Part shown: positions 1 to 4,964 of the stretch, piece after piece
Position numbering within the stretch: position 1 is the first letter of the stretch
Layout: each line of letters begins with the position of its first letter
NCBI GenBank assembly: GCA_937915335.1
Contig: CALDLZ010000095.1
Coordinates: forward strand, 1 to 8,117
Source: an uncultured Faecalibacterium sp.
GTDB lineage: Bacteria > Bacillota > Clostridia > Oscillospirales > Ruminococcaceae
Reading direction: 5' to 3'
Length of the DNA: 8,117 bases
Program-made: the position numbers and the translations under genes
The notes under the pieces: generated by a model
Told to the model about the DNA's origin: nothing
What the model saw: only the letters and a program-made list of their open reading frames with translations
The model's database searches: none

Positions 1-1413
1 CTCTACTGCGAGTTTGACGGAGATGCCGGAACCCTGCATGGCCATACCCATGCCCACGGCACGCACCTTGCCATTGCCCAGGTCACGGACAGGATACTTG
101 TTGTCCCAATCGATCATCTCATGGACTTTTTTCAGGCAGCGATCCAGCGCGCAGCTTGTATTCACCGCACCGTAATAGGCAGGCATCACGTCGCCTTCCC
201 TGACGATGTTCATTTCCCGAATCTTGAAGGGATCCATGTGGAGCTTGGCGGCCAGCTCGTTGACGGCGGATTCCACAGCAAACAGGCCCTGCGTCGCGCC
301 ATAACCGCGGTAGGCACCGGCAGACATGTGGTTCGTGTAGACCACATCGCTGACAAAGCGGAATGCCTCGGCCTTGCCATACAGCGGGATGGATTTGTGA
401 CCCGACAGGCCCACGGTGGTGGGACCGTGCTCGCCGTAGGCGCCGGTATTGGACAGGGTATAGAGATCGATGCCCTTCACGATACCGTCTTTTGTGGCAC
501 CCAGACGGACGTGCATTTCCATCTCGTGGCGGGGAGAGGAAGCGGTCTGGCTCTCCACCCGGCTGAAGATGAGCTTGCAGGGTTTCTTGGTCATCCATGT
601 CACAAAGGCCGGGTACACTTCGCACACGTTGGTCTGCTTGGCACCAAAGCCGCCGCCGATGCGGGGCTTGATGACACGGATCATGGATTTTGGAATATGC
701 AGGGCGTTTGCCACATTGCGGCGGGTGTGGAACACGATCTGGGTGGAACTAAGGATGTTCAGCCGCCCGTACAGATCCATCCAGCAGCAGGTACGGAAGG
801 TCTCCATCATGGCCTGCTGACAAGCCTTGGTGTGGTAGACATGGTCAATGACCACATCGCACTTTGCCAGCACGGCATCAATATCGCCATCGCCACACTC
901 GTCATGGGCGCAGAGGTTGCGCTTGTTGTCGGCACCCACGGGGCACAGGCTCTCCCAGTTGTCCTCCGGATGGACGAGAATGGGGTTATCCTTGGCGGTG
1001 TGGAAATCCAGCACCGGCTCCAATACCTGATACTGTACCTTGATGAGCTTCATGGCCTTATCAACGCACTTCTCATCCTTGCCCACTACGATGGCGACCA
1101 CATCCCCTACAAAGCGGACATGGCGGTCAATGACCAGACGGTCGTAGGGACTTGCCTCGGGGTAGGTCTGGCCGGCCTGGGTGTAACGGCGGCCATTCTG
1201 GTCTACGTCCTCCCATGTGAAGATGGCCTCAATGCCCGGCACCTTTTTGGCAACAGTAGTGTTGATGCTCTCCACAATGGCATTGGCATGGGGCGAGCGG
1301 TAAAGCTTGACGATCAGGCAGTCGGTCGGGGCCAAATCATCCATGTAGACCGGCTTGCCGGTGACAAGCTGCATGGCATCCTTTTTGCGAAATGCTTTGC
1401 TGACGGTTTTCAT
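1..1413 (-). CDS. xdhA: Xanthine dehydrogenase-family molybdopterin-binding subunit (partial, C-terminus outside window)
   Basis: Large catalytic subunit of a molybdenum hydroxylase, which carries the molybdopterin cofactor and hydroxylates a purine or other N-heterocycle in the cytoplasm. The frame is open from the ATG at 1413 to the window edge, giving 471 residues without an in-frame stop; family members are about 750-780 residues, so roughly 300 are missing, including the C-terminal catalytic Glu region. The N-terminal a/b hammerhead domain (about residues 15-120) contains VTGKPVYMDDL. The Mo-binding domain has GGGFGAKQ at 253-260 and AYRGYG at 367-372, the counterparts of GGGFGGKE and AFRGFG in mammalian xanthine dehydrogenase. 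AGGAGG lies 7 bases before the ATG, and the ATG overlaps the xdhC stop as ATGA, suggesting translational coupling. Q260 stands where mammalian xanthine dehydrogenase has substrate-binding Glu802, so the substrate is uncertain. It could be a xanthine, hypoxanthine or nicotinate-type hydroxylase. Confidence 0.9.
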   Translation of the reverse strand, partial: MKTVSKAFRKKDAMQLVTGKPVYMDDLAPTDCLIVKLYRSPHANAIVESINTTVAKKVPGIEAIFTWEDVDQNGRRYTQAGQTYPEASPYDRLVIDRHVRFVGDVVAIVVGKDEKCVDKAMKLIKVQYQVLEPVLDFHTAKDNPILVHPEDNWESLCPVGADNKRNLCAHDECGDGDIDAVLAKCDVVIDHVYHTKACQQAMMETFRTCCWMDLYGRLNILSSTQIVFHTRRNVANALHIPKSMIRVIKPRIGGGFGAKQTNVCEVYPAFVTWMTKKPCKLIFSRVESQTASSPRHEMEMHVRLGATKDGIVKGIDLYTLSNTGAYGEHGPTTVGLSGHKSIPLYGKAEAFRFVSDVVYTNHMSAGAYRGYGATQGLFAVESAVNELAAKLHMDPFKIREMNIVREGDVMPAYYGAVNTSCALDRCLKKVHEMIDWDNKYPVRDLGNGKVRAVGMGMAMQGSGISVKLAVE

Positions 1414-1883
1414 TCGGCGCCCTCCTGTTTTGCTTTTTTCCAGGCGAGGAAGTTCTGGATGCCCCGCAGCTGCCCCTCATAACCGGAACAGCGGCAGAGG
1501 TTGCCTGCGAGATATTCCTTGATCTCGTCTTCGGTGGGGGATTTCTTTTCCCGGAAGAGGGCGAGAGCGTTCATAATAAAGCCCGGGTTACAGAAGCCAC
1601 ACTGTTCCGCACCCTGGTCGGCAATGAACGCGCCGAACTCAGCGGCCTCCTCCTGCAAGCCCTCCAGCGTGGTCACCTTGTGGCCATCAGCACGGGCCGC
1701 CAGTACAGAGCAGGACAGCACCGGTACATCATCCAGAAAGACGGTGCACAGACCGCAGTTGGAGGTCTCACAGCCGCGCTTGACACTGTAACAACCCTGA
1801 GCACGGACAAAATCAATGAGCAGGGTGTCCGGTGCGGCTTCCGCCGTGACCTTTGTCCCGTTCAGTGTAATATGTACCTGCAT
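1410..1883 (-). CDS. xdhC: Xanthine dehydrogenase-family [2Fe-2S] subunit
   Basis: Small iron-sulfur subunit that passes electrons from the molybdenum centre to FAD. It has 157 residues, the usual length for this family. An N-terminal plant-type ferredoxin domain holds C38, C43, C46 and C58 (GCETSNCGLC, then SC). The C-terminal helical [2Fe-2S]-binding domain holds C95 and C98 (QCGFCNPG) and C130 and C132 (NLCRCSGY). All eight cluster ligands are present, so both clusters should form. The start ATG lies 6 bp after the xdhB stop, and its ribosome binding site AAGGTGA (1890-1896) includes that stop codon. The stop overlaps the xdhA start by 4 bp. The middle position, FAD then FeS then Mo, matches the gene order of coxMSL-type operons. 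The family is certain; the symbol follows E. coli usage, where xdhC is the FeS subunit. Confidence 0.95.
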   Translation of the reverse strand: MQVHITLNGTKVTAEAAPDTLLIDFVRAQGCYSVKRGCETSNCGLCTVFLDDVPVLSCSVLAARADGHKVTTLEGLQEEAAEFGAFIADQGAEQCGFCNPGFIMNALALFREKKSPTEDEIKEYLAGNLCRCSGYEGQLRGIQNFLAWKKAKQEGAE

Positions 1884-1889
1884 TTTATC

Positions 1890-2675
1890 TCACCTTTCCC
1901 CTTCCAGCTTCAGGACAGCGCGCTTCGTCAGTACACCGGCCAGATGATTGCGGTATTCCGCACTGCCGCGCATATTGCTCTCGGTCTTGATGCTGGCCCG
2001 TACCTCAGCGGCAAAGCGGGCGGCAGTCAGCTCCGGCGTTTCAGCGGCATTGGGCTGTAAGGTATAGAGCACTGCCTTGCCGGGCCGGGCACCAATGGCG
2101 ATCCGGCAGCCGGCGGCAGTCTTGGCAGCGGCACAGGTCAGCACCGGGAAATCTGTCTGACTGTTGCGCACCGACTGATAGCAGAACGCTGCGTTCTCTT
2201 TGGGCACGACGACCCGTACCAGGATGTCCCGATCATAGGGACGCTGGGCATACTCGGAAAGCGGCACAACGCCGCCCTTGTAGAGCTCCACCGAAGCATT
2301 CAGGGCCAGGAACATGGTCAGGACATCAGAGAAGCCGAAGCGACTGTAAATACTTCCACCCACGGTGGCAAGGTTGCGCAACTGCACGCCCACGATATGC
2401 CGCACCGATTCCCGCACGGCACCATCTGTATAGGCGTTGAGCCCTTCGTGAAGCTCAAGCTTGCGCAGGGGCACCATGGCCCCGATGGAAAAACTTTCGT
2501 CCGTCTCTTCGATGGTGTCCAGCCCCAGACCAGACAGATCGATGGCAGTGCCCACATTGATGTTCTCCATCTTGAGCCAGATCATGCCGCCGATGACCCG
2601 ATTGTTTCGCTTCTGGTTGAGCTGCCAGGCTTCCTCAAGGCTTTCGGCCCGTTTGTATTCCCGGATCGTCATCAT
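1890..2675 (-). CDS. xdhB: Xanthine dehydrogenase-family FAD-binding subunit
   Basis: FAD subunit of the molybdenum hydroxylase; it takes electrons from the FeS subunit and passes them to NAD+ or another acceptor. It has 261 residues, a short form similar in length to E. coli YgfM and shorter than the roughly 290-residue canonical XdhB. The PCMH-type FAD-binding fold is shown by RVIGGMIWLKM at 26-36 and LRNLATVGGS at 99-108, followed by FSDVLTMFLAL. The usual GGN is GGS here and the proline normally before the Asp is absent, so the flavin loop is divergent. A CO-dehydrogenase flavoprotein C-terminal domain covers about 165-258. Two adjacent ATG codons are possible starts; the first is chosen because AGAGG lies 8 bases before it. 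This is the first gene of the xdhBCA operon and is divergent from mocA. The family is clear; the electron acceptor is not visible. Confidence 0.9.
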   Translation of the reverse strand: MMTIREYKRAESLEEAWQLNQKRNNRVIGGMIWLKMENINVGTAIDLSGLGLDTIEETDESFSIGAMVPLRKLELHEGLNAYTDGAVRESVRHIVGVQLRNLATVGGSIYSRFGFSDVLTMFLALNASVELYKGGVVPLSEYAQRPYDRDILVRVVVPKENAAFCYQSVRNSQTDFPVLTCAAAKTAAGCRIAIGARPGKAVLYTLQPNAAETPELTAARFAAEVRASIKTESNMRGSAEYRNHLAGVLTKRAVLKLEGER

Positions 2676-2705
2676 ACGCAGTACCTCTCTTTTATCGATT
2701 GCTTC

Positions 2706-2734
2706 TTTTATTTTATCACAAAATTCCGTATAAT
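2706..2734 (+). promoter_or_regulatory. Candidate promoter for mocA
   Basis: A perfect TATAAT lies at 2729-2734 in the AT-rich divergent gap. The -35 region (about 2706-2712, TTTATT-like) matches the consensus poorly, so the promoter may depend on an activator. Transcription would start near 2741, giving a leader of about 50 bases before the mocA ATG at 2790. Confidence 0.5.
2710..2718 (-). promoter_or_regulatory. Candidate extended -10 promoter for xdhBCA
   Basis: Read on the minus strand, the xdhB-mocA gap contains TGATAAAAT, an extended -10 (TGn plus TAAAAT). It would start transcription near 2703, about 28 bases before the xdhB ATG. No convincing -35 hexamer is present 17 bp upstream. 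The element overlaps the -35 region of the predicted mocA promoter on the other strand. The call is from inspection only. Confidence 0.4.
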
Positions 2735-2789
2735 GCTATTAAAAGAGCCTCTTGAAATGGGGCAAAGGTTTTGTGCGAGGTGTTCAAAT

Positions 2790-3431
2790 ATGGAAAATCG
2801 AAATTTTCCGGTAGGGTGCGTCATCATGGCTTCTGGGCTGGCGAAAAGGTTTGGCTCCAACAAGCTGCTGGCGGATTTCGGGGGGCATCCCCTGCTCTGC
2901 CGGGCGCTGGAGATGACAAGTACACCGGCTCTCGCCGCCCGGGTGGTGGTGACACGTTCAGCCGAGGTAAAGGCCCTGTGCGATGCGCAGGGCGTGCCCT
3001 GCCTGCTCCACGGCCTGCCGGGACGGAACGATACCGTACGGCTGGGGCTGGAAGCACTGCTGGAGCAGTGCCCGGAGCTGGCGGGCTGCATCTTCCTGCC
3101 GGGGGATCAGCCACTCTTGCAGCGAAAGACACTGGAAGCACTGATCGCCGCTTTTACCCGGACACAAAAAGAAACAGAGCGGGCGATCTTCCGGCTGGGA
3201 TACCGGGCCATGAATGACCCGGAACCCATTGTCGGAAGTCCCGTTCTGTTTGGATGCGGGTATTTTCCCGCCCTGCGCACCCTGCCCGAAGGAAAGGGCG
3301 GCAGTGTTGTGCTCAGGGCTCACCCTGAGCAGGTACACCTTGTTTACACCCAGCGGCGCGAAGAACTGCTGGATGCGGATACGCCGGAAGCCTTGGCCGA
3401 ATTACTCAGCCTTGTCATCCTTCGGCAGTAA
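2790..3431 (+). CDS. mocA: MocA-like molybdenum cofactor cytidylyltransferase (NTP transferase family)
   Basis: Predicted to transfer CMP from CTP to molybdopterin-Mo, making the cytosine dinucleotide form of the cofactor used by bacterial molybdenum hydroxylases. The 213-residue protein has the MobA-like nucleotidyltransferase motifs in order: IMASGLAKRFGSNKLL at 12-27 (family pattern AAGxSxRxGxxKLL, with K25), GRNDTVRLG at 78-86, the metal-binding LPGDQPLL around D106, GSPVLF at 149-154, and DADTPEAL near the C-terminus. The ATG at 2790 is preferred because GCGAGGTG lies just upstream and the catalytic motif follows after only about 10 residues. In-frame ATGs at 2733 and 2757 are less likely: the first falls inside the predicted -10, and the second has a weak ribosome binding site. 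The gene is divergent from xdhBCA, its probable client, and its last 30 bp overlap the 3' end of the permease gene. The related family that acts on other nucleotide-activated substrates cannot be excluded. Confidence 0.82.
   Translation: MENRNFPVGCVIMASGLAKRFGSNKLLADFGGHPLLCRALEMTSTPALAARVVVTRSAEVKALCDAQGVPCLLHGLPGRNDTVRLGLEALLEQCPELAGCIFLPGDQPLLQRKTLEALIAAFTRTQKETERAIFRLGYRAMNDPEPIVGSPVLFGCGYFPALRTLPEGKGGSVVLRAHPEQVHLVYTQRREELLDADTPEALAELLSLVILRQ
2792..2809 (+). repeat. Inverted repeat over the first codons of mocA
   Basis: Arms GGAAAAT (2792-2798) and ATTTTCC (2803-2809) are perfectly complementary around a 4-base CGAA loop, beginning at the G of the mocA start codon. In mRNA this could fold into a small, AU-rich hairpin beside the start; in DNA it could be a protein site. 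The pattern is direct; a function is only a possibility. Confidence 0.4.
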
Positions 3432-4802
3432 GACGTTCAGCACGATGGCCACGAATGCAGCGGGCACGATGCCGCTCTCGCCGCAGATCAGCTGGAACAG
3501 CTGGGGAGTGTTTGCCAGAATGCTGGAGTTTGCACCCATGCCATAACCCACGCCCAGAGCCACGGAGACAATGGTCAGGGTGCGCGGGGTCATCTTCTCC
3601 TTGGTAATGAGCTGGATACCGGACACCACAATGGAGGAGAACATCATCACAGCGGCACCGCCCAGAACAGCCTGGGGCATAATGGAGACCAGTGCACCCA
3701 GCTTGGGGATCAGGCCGCAAAGGATCAGAAAGATGGCACCGGTGGCCAGTGCGCCGCGGTTGACGACTTTGGTCATAGCGACCAGGCCAACGTTCTGGCT
3801 GAACGAGGTATTGGGCAGAACACCGAAGCAGGCGGCAAAGGAAGAGCCCAGACCGTCGCAGATGACACCACCGGACAGTTCCTTATCGGTAGCCTCACGG
3901 CCCATGCCGCCCTCCATAACGCCGGAGATATCGCCCACAGTCTCAACAGCCGTGACAATGAACATGATCAGCACGGGCAAGATGGCGCGCATGTCAAAGA
4001 CGATCTTGACGGGCACCAGCTTGGGGATGGCAAACCAGCTGGCCTGTGCCACCTTATCCCAGTTCAGCACCCATGCCTTGGTGAACTCCACACCGTCGGC
4101 GGTAACACCGGTGGTGGGCAGAACAAAGCCCATGATAAAGGCTGCAATGTAACCGGCCACGATGCCGATAAGGATGGAGGAGGAGCTCAAAAAGCCCTTG
4201 GTCCAGTGCTTGAAGAACAGGATGACCACCAGCACGAACACGGCCAGCAGCAGGTTCTCCATAGAGCCGAAATCCTTGGCCGCATTGCCGCCGCCGAAGG
4301 AATTGATGCCAACAGAGATCAGGGACAGACCGATGGACAGCACGACCGTACCGGTGACCACCGAGGGGAAGAACTTGCGCAGGGGCTTGAGAAAAAAGCC
4401 CAGTACCGTCTCAAACAGACCGCCCAGAATGGACGCACCCATGATGGCACCGTATGCCAGCACACCACCGCCCATGGAAGCGGCCACGCTGTTGAACACA
4501 CCCAGGAAACCGGAGCTGGTGCCCATGATGATGGGAACCTGACCGCCCACAGGGCCGATGGAGAACAGCTGCACCAGGGTGACCACACCGGCCACGAACA
4601 TAGCGTTCTGCAGCAGACTGACCTGCAGGTCGGCAAACTCACCGCCCGCAAGGCCGCAGGCACTGGTGATGATAAGAAGCGGGGTCAGGTTGCCCACGAA
4701 CATGGCAAACACATGCTGCAAGCCCAGCGGGATGGCCTGGCGAAGAGGCATTTTAGCATCAAACTGATATGCCGCCTTCTCCAACTCGATATTTTTGATC
4801 AT
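3402..4802 (-). CDS. NCS2-family xanthine/purine permease
   Basis: Integral membrane nucleobase:cation symporter, predicted to import xanthine, urate or a related purine with H+ or Na+. It has 466 residues, the usual length, with many hydrophobic segments fitting the 14-helix NCS2 fold. Residues known to matter in E. coli XanQ are recognisable: H30 in LQHVFAMF (XanQ H31), E287 in AVETVGDISG (E272), D316 in ICDGLGSSF (D304), and Q336-N337 in the signature QNVGLVAMTK (Q324-N325). This pattern fits xanthine/urate transporters better than uracil transporters, but substrate choice within the family is not secure from sequence. The start has AAAGGAG 5-6 bases upstream (4807-4814). It has its own predicted promoter. 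The 3' end overlaps mocA convergently. Its position beside xdhBCA and mocA suggests it feeds the hydroxylase. PbuX/XanP/UacT-type are the alternatives, so no symbol is given. Confidence 0.92.
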   Translation of the reverse strand: MIKNIELEKAAYQFDAKMPLRQAIPLGLQHVFAMFVGNLTPLLIITSACGLAGGEFADLQVSLLQNAMFVAGVVTLVQLFSIGPVGGQVPIIMGTSSGFLGVFNSVAASMGGGVLAYGAIMGASILGGLFETVLGFFLKPLRKFFPSVVTGTVVLSIGLSLISVGINSFGGGNAAKDFGSMENLLLAVFVLVVILFFKHWTKGFLSSSSILIGIVAGYIAAFIMGFVLPTTGVTADGVEFTKAWVLNWDKVAQASWFAIPKLVPVKIVFDMRAILPVLIMFIVTAVETVGDISGVMEGGMGREATDKELSGGVICDGLGSSFAACFGVLPNTSFSQNVGLVAMTKVVNRGALATGAIFLILCGLIPKLGALVSIMPQAVLGGAAVMMFSSIVVSGIQLITKEKMTPRTLTIVSVALGVGYGMGANSSILANTPQLFQLICGESGIVPAAFVAIVLNVLLPKDDKAE

Positions 4803-4818
4803 AACTTCTCCTTTATCT

Positions 4819-4864
4819 ACAAAGGCTTTTTATGCGACAGGAGTAATTATAACAGAGCCTTTGT
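4819..4864. repeat. 9-bp inverted repeat bracketing the permease promoter (candidate operator)
   Basis: ACAAAGGCT at 4819-4827 and AGCCTTTGT at 4856-4864 are perfect reverse complements separated by 28 bp. They lie on either side of the -10 element. Because the arm at 4856-4864 is upstream of the predicted start of transcription, the pair cannot form a hairpin in mRNA from that promoter. This makes a DNA operator for a dimeric or looping regulator the better reading. The regulator is unknown. Confidence 0.5.
4846..4854 (-). promoter_or_regulatory. Extended -10 promoter of the permease gene
   Basis: On the minus strand the sequence TGTTATAAT contains a perfect TATAAT (4846-4851) with the TGn extension. 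There is no good TTGACA 17 bp upstream, as is common for extended -10 promoters. Transcription should start near 4839, leaving a leader of about 37 bases, too short for a purine riboswitch. Confidence 0.6.
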
Positions 4865-4873
4865 CGAATTGGG

Positions 4874-4894
4874 AGAGGGATTCCGCTCTTTTTG
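4874..4894 (+). terminator. Weak candidate intrinsic terminator, plus strand
   Basis: AGAGGG, a short loop, CCGCTCT and then TTTTT form a short imperfect hairpin (AGAG/CTCT plus GG/CC with one bulged G) followed by a T run on the plus strand. No plus-strand gene lies nearby except mocA, which ends at 3431. If real, it would stop mocA read-through that crosses the permease gene in antisense. The stem is short, so confidence is low. Confidence 0.25.
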
Positions 4895-4910
4895 TTCATT
4901 TTCTGTTCAT
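4893..4910. repeat. Tandem TGTTCAT direct repeat, 11-bp period
   Basis: TGTTCAT occurs at 4893-4899 and again at 4904-4910, about one helical turn apart. The pair sits about 55-70 bp upstream of the predicted permease transcription start, a usual place for an activator site. Only two copies exist in an AT-rich patch, so chance is possible. Confidence 0.35.
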
Positions 4911-4964
4911 AAGTCATACTTAAAAGTGCAGACTGTCCACGCATGAAACACAGAGTCATCCGCT

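Noticed and set aside
1..1413. Selenocysteine codon in the molybdenum subunit
   Set aside because: There is no in-frame TGA in the visible 471 codons. Selenium dependence in this enzyme group usually involves a labile cofactor ligand, which cannot be read from the gene.
121..1482. Long plus-strand open frame (453 codons) antisense to xdhA and the end of xdhC
   Set aside because: It shares codon boundaries with xdhA on the other strand, where the translated protein has clear family motifs. The plus-strand product resembles no known protein, so it is a GC-rich shadow frame.
2397..2789. Upstream extension of the mocA frame to an ATG at 2397
   Set aside because: This part lies antisense to xdhB and crosses the divergent promoter region. 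The nucleotidyltransferase fold begins after 2790, where a ribosome binding site is present.
3432..3500. GC-rich small hairpin after the mocA stop as a terminator
   Set aside because: The GCGGGCA/TGCCGC pairing has a bulge and no T run follows; it lies in permease coding sequence.
4803..4845. Possible purine riboswitch in the permease leader
   Set aside because: The leader from the predicted start is only about 37 bases and lacks the conserved three-way-junction core of the purine riboswitch.
4206..4946. Plus-strand open frame (246 codons) across the permease 5' half
   Set aside because: It is antisense to a well-supported membrane transporter and translates to a His/Gln-rich low-complexity product, typical of a shadow frame.
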